Source: RHLJ01 sp965212165
Lineage (GTDB): Bacteria; Bacteroidota; Rhodothermia; Balneolales; Balneolaceae
Length of the DNA: 64,000 bases
NCBI GenBank assembly: GCA_965212165.1
Contig: OZ243096.1
Coordinates: 124,001 to 188,000 of the forward strand
Reading direction: 5' to 3'
Under the pieces are notes generated by a model, which saw only the letters and a list, made by a program, of their open reading frames with translations, made no database searches and was not told where the DNA came from. Numbering within the stretch: the stretch's first letter is position 1; every line of letters starts with the position of its first letter. Positions 1-7,936 of the stretch are shown piece by piece. Made by a program: the position numbers and the translations under genes.

Positions 1-2153
1 GGACGTTCAGGAATTAACTTAGCAATCCGGTCTGCATCAGATAAAGGGAGATCCAACACTCTGGCTACATCCCTCACGGAAGATCGAGCCGCCATCGAGC
101 CAAATGTGATGATATGTGCTACCTGATTCTTACCATATTTATTAACAACATATTCGATTACCTTTTGCCGACCATCGTCATCAAAATCAATATCAATATC
201 TGGCATTGATACTCTTTCAGGATTTAGAAAACGCTCAAAAAGAAGATCATATTTTAAAGGGTCGATATTGGTAATTCCAGTACAATAAGCAACCACAGAT
301 CCCGCTGCTGATCCACGTCCTGGACCAACATAAACATTCATTTCTCGAGCTGCAGCTATGAAATCCTGTACAATCAAAAAGTATCCAGGAAATCCCATGT
401 CTTTTATAATCCCCAGTTCTAAATCTATACGATCTTTTATTTCAATGTTGAAATCTGGATATCGAGATTTTGCACCTTCTAGGGTTAAATGGTGAAGATA
501 TTCATCCTCATTTTCAAAGCCATCTGGTATTTCAAACTTTGGAAGAATTACTTCCCTAGCTAGTTTGATTGGCTCAATTTTGTCTACTATTTCCTGGGTA
601 TTTGCAATGGCCTCTGGCATATCTGAAAACAATTCTACCATTGCTTCTGTATCTTTGAAGAAGAATTCCTCATTTGGGAATCCATATCTAAACTCTCTTC
701 CTTTTCCTATTGGTGTGCTAACCAAAGTTCCATCATCAATACAAATAAGAGCATCATGTGCTTTAGCATCTTCTTTTTCTAGATAAAATGCATTATTGCT
801 AGCAACCAGCTTTACTCCATATTTAGCTGAAAACTCTCTGAAAACTTCGTTAACTCTTTGTTCTTCATCTAAACCATGGTTTATTACTTCGAGGTAGAAA
901 TCTTCCCCAAATACTTCCATCCACCACTTTAGTTCTTCCTCAGCAAATTCCTCTCCTTTGTTAAGAATAAGGTCACCAAGTAGCCCTCGAGTATTTCCAC
1001 TAAGACAGATTAAATCTTTACTGTATTTCTTGATTACTTCTTTATCAACACGAGGAAATTTATAATAGTACCCTTCAGTAAAGCCAATAGAGCATAATTT
1101 TGAAAGGTTTTTATAGCCTTCCATGTTCTTAGCCAGCATAGGAATTTGATACCGTCGATCTCGATTTTCACGCGTAAACTTCTTTTGAAGGCGGTCATCA
1201 ACCACAAAAAACTCACATCCTACAATGGGTTTTATTCCTTCATTATTTGCGGCAGATACAAATGCGAAAGCGCCATACATGTTACCTTTATCAGTAAGTG
1301 CAACAGCAGGCATACCCAGTTTTTTTGCCTTTGCTACTAATTCCTTTACGCCAGCAGTAGCTTGAAGAACTGAGTATTTTGAATGGCAATGAAGATGTGT
1401 AAATACTACGTTTTCGTCTAGCTTAACATCAATCTCTAGGCTCGATGAAGCGTCCGTGGTACTCGCTTCTGTGGTCTCCTCTTTTTTTTTGAGCCTTGAG
1501 GGTGACACTAAGTCAATATAGTTTTCCTTTACAATATAGCTTTGAGCAGATTCGTACAGTTTGGCATCTAGTGGGAAATTCACTTTAATAATACCTAATC
1601 GAATTAACTCAAGAAAAGCCCGAGTTGTTGCTTCTACATCAGCTGCTGCATCATGCGCATCTTCAAATCCAACATTAAAAAGTTTGTGATGAAGCTCGCC
1701 TAATGTTGGCCACTTAAATCCACGTCCACCAGGAATGGCAACATATTGGGTACTCTCATCTTTCGTATCAATCTTCGGCTTATCGATAATTGCTGACGGA
1801 ATCTTTTTACGAAGATACTCGGCGCCCATTACGCTTTCATCAAAAGAAACATTATGCCCCACAAGAAAATAGGCTTTATCCATATCCTTGCGGAATTCTT
1901 TCAAAACAAATTCAAGATCGTGCCCTTCAACTTGCGCTTTCTTTGTTGAAATCCCGTGGATTTTTTCAGAATTAAACGGAATCGTAAATCCTTCTGGCTT
2001 AACGATATAGTTCCCGCTCGACATTAATTTCCCAGTATGATCGTGTAATTGCCATGCTAACTGAACAAGTCGTGGCCAATTATCGAAATCTGTAATTGGA
2101 GCTGAATAATCTCGTGGAAGACCTGTGGTCTCGGTATCAAAAATTAGATACAT
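1..2153 (-). CDS. dnaE: DNA polymerase III alpha subunit with N-terminal DnaQ-like exonuclease (3' end outside window)
   Basis: This is the replicative C-family polymerase, partial: the first 717 codons are present and the rest runs off the left edge. The start is the ATG at 2153, which opens directly into the exonuclease domain. Residues 1-180 carry DEDD exonuclease motifs: FDTETTG (ExoI), GHNVSFD (ExoII) and HDAAADVEAT (ExoIII). A linker rich in K, E, T and S follows. The PHP domain begins near residue 245 with HLHCHS. The palm follows with GPGRGSAAGS and the catalytic aspartates in PDIDIDFDDDGR (about residues 647-657). An exonuclease fused ahead of a DnaE (not inserted in PHP as in PolC) gives polymerase and proofreader in one chain. 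In the second PHP motif the usual TDHGN reads TDKGN (K289), so one metal ligand is lost, which fits proofreading by the fused domain instead. It is divergent from the secreted hypothetical at 2276. Confidence 0.93.
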   Translation of the reverse strand, partial: MYLIFDTETTGLPRDYSAPITDFDNWPRLVQLAWQLHDHTGKLMSSGNYIVKPEGFTIPFNSEKIHGISTKKAQVEGHDLEFVLKEFRKDMDKAYFLVGHNVSFDESVMGAEYLRKKIPSAIIDKPKIDTKDESTQYVAIPGGRGFKWPTLGELHHKLFNVGFEDAHDAAADVEATTRAFLELIRLGIIKVNFPLDAKLYESAQSYIVKENYIDLVSPSRLKKKEETTEASTTDASSSLEIDVKLDENVVFTHLHCHSKYSVLQATAGVKELVAKAKKLGMPAVALTDKGNMYGAFAFVSAANNEGIKPIVGCEFFVVDDRLQKKFTRENRDRRYQIPMLAKNMEGYKNLSKLCSIGFTEGYYYKFPRVDKEVIKKYSKDLICLSGNTRGLLGDLILNKGEEFAEEELKWWMEVFGEDFYLEVINHGLDEEQRVNEVFREFSAKYGVKLVASNNAFYLEKEDAKAHDALICIDDGTLVSTPIGKGREFRYGFPNEEFFFKDTEAMVELFSDMPEAIANTQEIVDKIEPIKLAREVILPKFEIPDGFENEDEYLHHLTLEGAKSRYPDFNIEIKDRIDLELGIIKDMGFPGYFLIVQDFIAAAREMNVYVGPGRGSAAGSVVAYCTGITNIDPLKYDLLFERFLNPERVSMPDIDIDFDDDGRQKVIEYVVNKYGKNQVAHIITFGSMAARSSVRDVARVLDLPLSDADRIAKLIPER

Positions 2154-2275
2154 GCAACACTATTTGTGTATTTAAACTGTTATAAAGTGTGTAATAGGAT
2201 AACGTTATTCATGCTAAAAAGCTTTGAATTCGTTACTATACAGAGTATTAAATTTCACACCAAGGGAAAAATTAA

Positions 2276-2959
2276 ATGAATAAAAAAATTCTACTAACAA
2301 TTACTGCATTATTCATCACTCAAGTGGGTTTTGCACAGATTGAACTTGATGATTATGTAAATAATGTTTCTGAAGCTTTTGACGGCACTACCGTTACTAC
2401 CTTTCAATATACAGCAGTTGAAGGAACTCCATTTTTATTTGAGAACTTTGTAAAAGGAGTACTCATATCAGGAAAATCACAAACCGTTCCTGTTAACTTG
2501 AATTTCGATTTAGCAAATAATCAGATTATAATTTCTCAAGACAGAAAACTAATTGGAATTGATAATGCAGCCGTAACTTCAATTAAAATTGAGTCTCCAA
2601 ATATTACTTTCAAAAATCGCTTTAACACAAATGGTAAAGACGACTTAAATAAAAACTCACTTTTTGAAGTCGTTTTTGAAGGGGATACATTTTCACTACT
2701 GAAACATACTGGAGTAACATTACAGAAGGATGTTTCCTCCTATGGTACAGCAGTCCAAACTGATGTTTATGTAAAATACACTTCATATTATGTTATTAAG
2801 AATGGTGAATTCGACAGACTTAAAATGAATAAAAGAAATATCCTTAGAGCTTTTGGGGATAAACGTAAAGCCGTTGATAGTTATGCAAAGGAAAACCGAA
2901 CTGATTTTAAAAATGATGCTGATTTAGCAAAACTATTTAGTTATGCTAATTCTCTATAA
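2276..2959 (+). CDS. secreted hypothetical protein
   Basis: I do not recognise this 227-residue protein. It starts with a clear Sec signal peptide (MNKKILLTITALFITQVGFA, probable cleavage before Q), so it is periplasmic or outer-membrane associated. The rest is a mixed beta-rich domain without cysteines. The region around residues 60-110 looks like alternating beta strands (GVLISGKSQTVPVNLNFDL, NNQIIISQDRKLIGI). The C-terminal 60 residues are basic and helical, including KRNILRAFGDKRKAVDSYAKENRTDF. An AGGGA-like ribosome site lies about 9 bases before the ATG, and a strong terminator follows the stop, so it is monocistronic. No catalytic motif is visible. Confidence 0.75.
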   Translation: MNKKILLTITALFITQVGFAQIELDDYVNNVSEAFDGTTVTTFQYTAVEGTPFLFENFVKGVLISGKSQTVPVNLNFDLANNQIIISQDRKLIGIDNAAVTSIKIESPNITFKNRFNTNGKDDLNKNSLFEVVFEGDTFSLLKHTGVTLQKDVSSYGTAVQTDVYVKYTSYYVIKNGEFDRLKMNKRNILRAFGDKRKAVDSYAKENRTDFKNDADLAKLFSYANSL

Positions 2960-2981
2960 AAAAATCTACTTTGATTTTACT

Positions 2982-3015
2982 AAGCTGTTCATAGAAATAT
3001 GAACAGCTTTTTTTT
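2982..3015 (+). terminator. rho-independent terminator
   Basis: An 11-bp perfect stem (AAGCTGTTCAT at 2982-2992 and ATGAACAGCTT at 2999-3009) with a 6-base loop, followed by a run of T. It sits 23 bases after the stop of the secreted hypothetical and insulates the umuD promoter downstream. Confidence 0.9.
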
Positions 3016-3035
3016 GATATGCGATTTACTTTAGT

Positions 3036-3081
3036 AATTATTACACATATAATGTACATATAATTTACTTGTGTAATAATT
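3036..3081 (+). promoter_or_regulatory. inverted-repeat promoter/operator region of the umuD-umuC cluster
   Basis: A perfect 12-bp inverted repeat, AATTATTACACA (3036-3047) and TGTGTAATAATT (3070-3081), flanks 22 bases that contain two TATAAT hexamers (3048-3053 and 3059-3064) and a small palindrome ATGTACAT (3052-3059). The right arm ends 5 bases before the umuD ATG. A repressor bound here would cover the putative promoter. By context an SOS-type regulator is plausible, but I cannot match the sequence to a known LexA box. Confidence 0.55.
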
Positions 3082-3086
3082 GACGA

Positions 3087-3527
3087 ATGGCTGAACTTAA
3101 ATCTTACTCTACTTCCTCAAAGAATGAGGAGAGCGCACTATTAAAACTATCGCAAAAGATAGAAACTGGTTTTCCTTCACCCGCTAGTGATCATCTTGAA
3201 AAAGCATTAAGTCTTGAAGATTTAATAGTACGACGTCCCAGTTCTACTTTTTTTGTAAGAGCTGAGGGAAATGCCATGAAAGCTGAAGGTATTTTCGATG
3301 GAGATATTCTTGTTATCGACCGATCTCTTAATGCTATTGAAGGTTCCATCATAGTGATTTCATTAGATGAAGACGTCATTATTCGAAAATTTACAAAAAA
3401 AGGAAATCGAATATTTTTAGTGTCTGGAGATGATAAATATGCTCCAATACCAATTGGCAGAGAAACTAATTGGATGATTTGGGGTGTAGCTACTCACTTG
3501 ATTCATAAGTTCAAAAATTCAGCTTAA
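3087..3527 (+). CDS. umuD: UmuD-like S24/LexA-fold protein lacking the catalytic Ser-Lys dyad
   Basis: This is the partner of the downstream Y-family polymerase (translesion DNA polymerase V accessory subunit). Its 146 residues align with E. coli UmuD at a constant offset of +3. The self-cleavage site C24-G25 corresponds to T27-G28 in TGFPSPAS. The nucleophile Ser60 corresponds to Ala63 in EGNAM, and the general base Lys97 corresponds to Arg100 in VIIRKF. The fold-defining segments (PSSTFFVRAEG, DGDILVIDRS, WGVATHLIH) are all present, so the protein looks intact but cannot cleave itself by the known mechanism. The cleavage-site tail is still there. It is the first gene of a cluster with the four-helix-bundle protein (52-base gap) and umuC. 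Family assignment is secure; the loss of catalysis is read directly from codons GCC (Ala) and CGA (Arg). Confidence 0.88.
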   Translation: MAELKSYSTSSKNEESALLKLSQKIETGFPSPASDHLEKALSLEDLIVRRPSSTFFVRAEGNAMKAEGIFDGDILVIDRSLNAIEGSIIVISLDEDVIIRKFTKKGNRIFLVSGDDKYAPIPIGRETNWMIWGVATHLIHKFKNSA

Positions 3528-3579
3528 AACAAAAAAAATACTAAATGAGCATCATTCAATTTTTTAATACGGCACGATT

Positions 3580-3936
3580 ATGATGACCACAATTAAAACA
3601 TACCGAGATATTCTAGTTTGGCAAAAAGCAATGCTTCTAGTTAACAAGATATATAAGATAACTACTAATTTTCCTGATAAAGAAACATATGCGCTCACAA
3701 ATCAGCTTCGAAAAAGTGCAATCTCAATCCCATCAATAATTGCTGAAAGTTACGGGAAATGTTCTTCTGAGGATTATCTTAGACTTCTAAATGTGGCACT
3801 AGGTTCTCTTTTTGAACTGCAAACTCTAATCGAAATTGCCCTAAATCAAGAATATCTAAACAAGCAGATCTTTGATTTGTTATATGAGGATAGTCGAGAA
3901 ATTGAATACATGTTAAATAATCTATTCCAAGACTAA
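3580..3936 (+). CDS. four-helix-bundle protein (S23 / rRNA-intervening-sequence protein family)
   Basis: A 118-residue all-helical protein of the TIGR02436/IVP family, the group that includes proteins encoded in 23S rRNA intervening sequences and the Avd accessory proteins of diversity-generating retroelements. Family hallmarks seen are the N-terminal YRDILVWQKAM segment, FPDKETYALTNQLRKSAISIPS, and IAES.G followed by a long C-terminal helix. Members are basic, form oligomeric bundles and are thought to bind nucleic acid; a specific role is not established. It lies between umuD (52-base gap) and umuC (32-base gap) on the same strand, so it is probably co-transcribed with them. No reverse transcriptase or variable repeat is present, so it is not part of a retroelement here. 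The start could also be the next codon (3583). Confidence 0.85.
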   Translation: MMTTIKTYRDILVWQKAMLLVNKIYKITTNFPDKETYALTNQLRKSAISIPSIIAESYGKCSSEDYLRLLNVALGSLFELQTLIEIALNQEYLNKQIFDLLYEDSREIEYMLNNLFQD

Positions 3937-3968
3937 ATTAGTTTTTAGCATCCCAAATCAACAGAATC

Positions 3969-5300
3969 ATGAATATTCAATCACTCAAAAAGCCAGACTC
4001 TTTTGCGTTTTCGATGGTTGATTGCAATAACTTTTACGCATCCTGCGAACGAGTATTTGATCCACATCTCATAGGCAAACCTATTGCCATACTTTCAAAT
4101 AATGATGGTTGTGTGATTGCCAGATCACAAGAAGCTAAAGATTCAGGTATACCAATGGGCGCACCAGAATTTAAATACCGTATCGAATTCAAAAAGAAGG
4201 GAGTTATTGTTCGCTCTTCTAATTATGCACTTTATGGTGATATGTCTCATAGAGTTATGGAAACCCTTCGTTATTTAACACATGATATTGAGATTTACAG
4301 TATTGATGAAGCTTTTGCTGCATTGTCTACAAACATTTATCCTGAGTTAAGTGAATATGGATATGTAATAAGAGAAACAATTCTGAAATGGACTGGATTA
4401 CCAGTTTCAGTAGGAATAGCACCAAGTAAAACCTTGGCCAAAATTGCCAACCATATTGCAAAAAAGAATCCAGAATATAATGGGGTTCTGGACTTAAATA
4501 ATCACCCAGATCTAGATCATTTCTTAGAAAATACACCAATTCAAGAAATTTGGGGAATTGGGAAAGGAATTACTATTCGATTGAATAGATATGGCATCAA
4601 TAATGCATTAGAGTTAAAAAAAACGATCTCAAACAAAAAATGGGTGCGAAAACATTTAGCTGTAACAGGTTTAAGAACTGTTCTTGAGTTGAATGGATTT
4701 CCATGTTCAGGCCTGAGTGATGGTCGAGTTTCGCGTAAGGGGATATTAACGTCACGAATGTTTGGGAAACCACTCTATAAACTTACAGATGTACAAGAGG
4801 CTGTTGCTACTTTTGTTACCAGAGCCGCTGAGAAACTACGGAAACAAAACTCAGTTGCTTCAAATATTCATATAAACTTAATTGGAGATAAATATGAAAA
4901 TATTCGTGGTAAATATAAATTTAGCTCTAGTTATCCCTTGAAAGTGGCAACGGCACATACACCAACATTAATTAAAATCGCAAAGTCATTAACTGCTGAT
5001 GCTTTTGAGGAAGGTCGTAAATACAAAAAAGCTGCCGTTATGCTGACAGGTATTGTGCCAAATAGTGAAGTTCAGATGGATATATTTGAACCTGAGCTAT
5101 ATACCCAAAAACAATTTAAATTAATGGAATCAGTAGATCGTATTAATTCGAAATTTGGACAGAATCATGCAGCTTTTGCTGCGACAGGTTTACATAAAAA
5201 GGGAGATCATCGTAATCAATGGCTTATGAATCAAAATTACTTAAGTAAAAGATACACAACAAGATGGGATGAATTAATGGTAGCAAAAACTGAGTTATGA
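3969..5300 (+). CDS. umuC: Y-family translesion DNA polymerase (UmuC)
   Basis: The catalytic subunit of polymerase V, which synthesises across damaged template bases, 443 residues (family about 420-430). The palm has MVDCNNFYASCERVF (first metal aspartate) and YSIDEAF (Asp-Glu pair). A helix-hairpin-helix thumb follows (IWGIGKGITIRLNRYGI), then the little finger from about residue 250. A clamp-binding peptide QMDIF near residue 370 corresponds to QLNLF in E. coli UmuC. The C-terminal DUF4113 region follows, with FGQNHAAFAATG and WLMNQNYLSKRYTTRWDEL. All catalytic residues are present, so the polymerase itself looks active. It is the last gene of the umuD cluster. Confidence 0.95.
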   Translation: MNIQSLKKPDSFAFSMVDCNNFYASCERVFDPHLIGKPIAILSNNDGCVIARSQEAKDSGIPMGAPEFKYRIEFKKKGVIVRSSNYALYGDMSHRVMETLRYLTHDIEIYSIDEAFAALSTNIYPELSEYGYVIRETILKWTGLPVSVGIAPSKTLAKIANHIAKKNPEYNGVLDLNNHPDLDHFLENTPIQEIWGIGKGITIRLNRYGINNALELKKTISNKKWVRKHLAVTGLRTVLELNGFPCSGLSDGRVSRKGILTSRMFGKPLYKLTDVQEAVATFVTRAAEKLRKQNSVASNIHINLIGDKYENIRGKYKFSSSYPLKVATAHTPTLIKIAKSLTADAFEEGRKYKKAAVMLTGIVPNSEVQMDIFEPELYTQKQFKLMESVDRINSKFGQNHAAFAATGLHKKGDHRNQWLMNQNYLSKRYTTRWDELMVAKTEL

Positions 5301-5456
5301 TTAAGTCATACAAATAATAGGTATTGAACTTATAAGTTATTACTTATGTATTGAATAAGGCAGAGTCACAGATTCATAGATTCGATAAATACTCATGAGA
5401 TTATTGGAGAATAACTGTCTTGGAAACTTTTAACGCTGTTTAAAAATTAAACCCTA

Positions 5457-6383
5457 ATGTCATTATTACTTATTTCAAAAAATCGAGATATGACTCCCTT
5501 GAGAGATGCTCTACTTAACGTAGATGCTAACTTGGACATAGATATTTGGCCAAAAGTTAAGAACAAAGAAAGAGTTACTTTTGCAGTTAGTTGGAAGCAC
5601 CCTGAGAAAGTATTAGACGGTTATTCAAATCTCAAAGCAGTTACTTCCTTCGGTGCTGGAGTTGATCATCTATTGAAGGATAAGGCTATATCTAGATCCG
5701 TTAAATTAGCTCGAGTTATGATTCCATCACTGAAAGCTCAAATGACAGAATATGTATTAAATGCAATTCAAAATTACCGTTTTAATACTTCAAGATATGT
5801 TGACCAAAAAAGAGAAGGGTTTTGGAGTAAACATGATCCAATTTCAAAGCAAGATTGTGTTATTGGTATTCTTGGTATTGGAGAAATAGGGTCTGCGGTG
5901 GCCGAATGGTTATTGGTTAATGGATACAAGGTTAATGGTTGGTCGAGATCTAAAAAAAATATAGAAGGTGTTCGTTGTTATGATGGAAATAGACTCGATG
6001 AATTTCTCTCTAATACAAATATTTTAGTTTGCCTACTACCATTAACTAAAGAGACTGAAGGTATATTAGAACTGGACCTTTTTAAGAAACTCAAACAACC
6101 CTCTTATTTAATAAATGTGGCACGTGGGGGACATTTAGTTGAAGAAGATTTGATATATGCACTAGATACTGGTGTATTAGATGGAGCCTGTTTAGATGTA
6201 TTTGAAGAAGAACCACTACCTGCTAATCACCTCTTCTGGAATCGCCCAAAGATAATGATTACTCCACATGTAGCTTCGATTACAGATCCCAATGAGGCAG
6301 CAGTACAAATTGTCGAAAATTATAAGAGAAGTCTTTCTGGAATGGATTTGTTGAATGAAGTAATCAGAGAAAGAGGATATTAA
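5457..6383 (+). CDS. ghrA: D-isomer-specific 2-hydroxyacid dehydrogenase (glyoxylate/hydroxypyruvate reductase A-like)
   Basis: A cytosolic NAD(P)H-dependent reductase of 2-keto acids, most like GhrA (glyoxylate to glycolate, hydroxypyruvate to glycerate), 308 residues against about 312 for E. coli GhrA. The Rossmann motif is GILGIGEIGSAVAEWL. The catalytic Arg lies in NVARGGHLVEEDL, the Glu in DVFEEEPLP and the His in ITPHVAS, in the usual order. The short N-terminal substrate domain (about 1-95) is typical of the GhrA branch. The 156 bases upstream hold a 12-bp palindrome AACTTATAAGTT (5327-5338) but no clear promoter. The gene converges with crcB, the two ends overlapping by 4 bases. The exact substrate cannot be fixed from sequence. 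Confidence 0.88.
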   Translation: MSLLLISKNRDMTPLRDALLNVDANLDIDIWPKVKNKERVTFAVSWKHPEKVLDGYSNLKAVTSFGAGVDHLLKDKAISRSVKLARVMIPSLKAQMTEYVLNAIQNYRFNTSRYVDQKREGFWSKHDPISKQDCVIGILGIGEIGSAVAEWLLVNGYKVNGWSRSKKNIEGVRCYDGNRLDEFLSNTNILVCLLPLTKETEGILELDLFKKLKQPSYLINVARGGHLVEEDLIYALDTGVLDGACLDVFEEEPLPANHLFWNRPKIMITPHVASITDPNEAAVQIVENYKRSLSGMDLLNEVIRERGY

Positions 6384-6772
6384 GAAAATAGTTTTATTAC
6401 TGAATAACCAACCCAGACGAAAAGCAAGCCTAGTAAGACCTGACCACCTACATTAAGCAATGCGGCTATCATTTCCCCTTCCCTACTCAATAGAAAAGTA
6501 TCATTAATGAAAGTAGAAAATGTGGTGAATCCGCCTAAAAATCCAACAAAGACAAAAAGGCGTAGCTCCACATTCATCCACCCCTTAAACTCAAAGATAC
6601 CTGCAAGTAAACCAATCATTAGACAGCCAATGATGTTTACAATAAATATTCCAAAAGGAAATTGATCAGGCTTTATATACTCATCAACAGAAACAGCTAA
6701 TAAATAGCGAATTATGGCACCAAAAAAACCTCCAACACCAACAGCTAATAAACTGTTTAAACTAAAGTTCAT
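6380..6772 (-). CDS. crcB: fluoride channel CrcB/Fluc
   Basis: A small inner-membrane fluoride exporter that works as an antiparallel homodimer, 130 residues with four membrane segments. Diagnostic motifs are GGFFGAIIRY in helix 1, FGIFIVNIIGCLMIG in helix 2, and GFLGGFTTFSTF around the broken helix 3 that carries the phenylalanine track and the central sodium site. A single copy is seen, as in homodimeric Fluc. Only 3 bases separate the ilvE stop codon from this ATG, so it is translated from an ilvE-crcB transcript. I saw no fluoride riboswitch in front of it, so fluoride control is not evident. Confidence 0.95.
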   Translation of the reverse strand: MNFSLNSLLAVGVGGFFGAIIRYLLAVSVDEYIKPDQFPFGIFIVNIIGCLMIGLLAGIFEFKGWMNVELRLFVFVGFLGGFTTFSTFINDTFLLSREGEMIAALLNVGGQVLLGLLFVWVGYSVIKLFS

Positions 6773-6775
6773 GTA

Positions 6776-7864
6776 CTACACATTTACAGAATGAACCCAT
6801 GAATGTCGATCTTCCACTTTTCCATACTGAATACCCGTGATCTCATCAAATAAACGCTGAGCAAAATCACCAATTTTATTATCTCCAATTTGAATGGTTT
6901 TTCCATTATGTTGAATTGAACCAACTGGAGAAATAACCGCAGCAGTTCCAGAACCAAATACTTCTTTTAGTGAACCGTTTTCAGAGGCTTCAAATACTTC
7001 ATCAATTGAAATTTTTCGTTCTTCTACATTATAACCCCATTCATCTGCTAGCTTAGTTACAGAACGACGTGTTACACCTGCTAATACCGAACCAGTGAGT
7101 TTTGGAGTTACTAAAGTATCACCAATCAAAAAGTGAATATTCATTGTACCCACTTCTTCGATAAACTTATTCTCTATTGCATCAAGCCAAAGTACCTGTG
7201 TGTACCCTTCCTGTTGAGCTTTTCTAGCTGGAAGAAAACTTGCTGCATAATTACCCGCCGTTTTTGCTTCACCCGTACCGCCTTTTACTGCACGAACAAA
7301 GCCATCTGGAGTTGTAAGTGAAACTGGATTAAATCCTTCAGCATAATAAGCGCCTACTGGAGATGTAATTATGTAATAACTATATACTTCAGAAACTCGT
7401 GCAGCTAAATAATCATCACTCGCAAAAATAACCGGTCGAATGTACAGCGCCGTACCTTTCTTTTTTGGTATCCATTTTTTATCTAAACGGATGAGTTCTT
7501 CTAACGCTGTAATGAATACTTCATAAGTTGTTTCGGGGATACACATTCGACGAGCTGACATATTAAAACGCTCGAAATGAACATCTGGTCTGAAAATATT
7601 GACAGTATTTTCATTTACATAAAATGCTTTCATTCCTTCAAATACCGCCTGCCCATAATGCATCACATTTAGTGCTGGTGTAATTTCAATCTTTCCGAAT
7701 GGTTTTATCGAGGGCTCTCCCCATGCTCCATTTTTGAATTGCATTTCAAACATATGGTCGCCAAATAAACGACCAAATTGCAGATTATTAAAATCAACCT
7801 CTCCAATTCTACTATATGTTGATTCTTCAATTTTTATAGCTGGTTTTGCTAATGTCTCACTCAT
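6776..7864 (-). CDS. ilvE: branched-chain amino acid aminotransferase
   Basis: A PLP enzyme that transfers amino groups between branched-chain amino acids (Leu, Ile, Val) and 2-oxoglutarate; the last biosynthetic and first catabolic step. At 362 residues it belongs to the longer, eukaryotic-like BCAT branch (TIGR01123 type), not the roughly 310-residue enteric IlvE. The PLP lysine is in GGTGEAKTAGNYAAS. Other fold-IV motifs are HYGQAVFEGMKAF near residue 70, EVGTMNIHFL, and GTAAVISPVGSI near the C-terminus. It is followed 3 bases later by crcB, and ppc lies 72 bases upstream on the same strand, so ppc-ilvE-crcB may form one transcription unit. Confidence 0.95.
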   Translation of the reverse strand: MSETLAKPAIKIEESTYSRIGEVDFNNLQFGRLFGDHMFEMQFKNGAWGEPSIKPFGKIEITPALNVMHYGQAVFEGMKAFYVNENTVNIFRPDVHFERFNMSARRMCIPETTYEVFITALEELIRLDKKWIPKKKGTALYIRPVIFASDDYLAARVSEVYSYYIITSPVGAYYAEGFNPVSLTTPDGFVRAVKGGTGEAKTAGNYAASFLPARKAQQEGYTQVLWLDAIENKFIEEVGTMNIHFLIGDTLVTPKLTGSVLAGVTRRSVTKLADEWGYNVEERKISIDEVFEASENGSLKEVFGSGTAAVISPVGSIQHNGKTIQIGDNKIGDFAQRLFDEITGIQYGKVEDRHSWVHSVNV

Positions 7865-7936
7865 GGATCTTCTACTAAGTCTTTTTTAAATAAAACAGGT
7901 TCATAAAGGTACAAATTTCCAACATCTTGTTCAGTA

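Noticed and set aside
3580..3936. Diversity-generating retroelement
   Set aside because: The Avd-like bundle protein has no reverse transcriptase or template/variable repeat nearby.
5327..5338. 12-bp palindrome AACTTATAAGTT upstream of the dehydrogenase
   Set aside because: It is AT-rich and single; such palindromes are expected by chance in this base composition.
6773..7936. Fluoride riboswitch for crcB
   Set aside because: Only 3 bases separate ilvE from crcB, and no aptamer pattern is seen in the 72 bases before ilvE.
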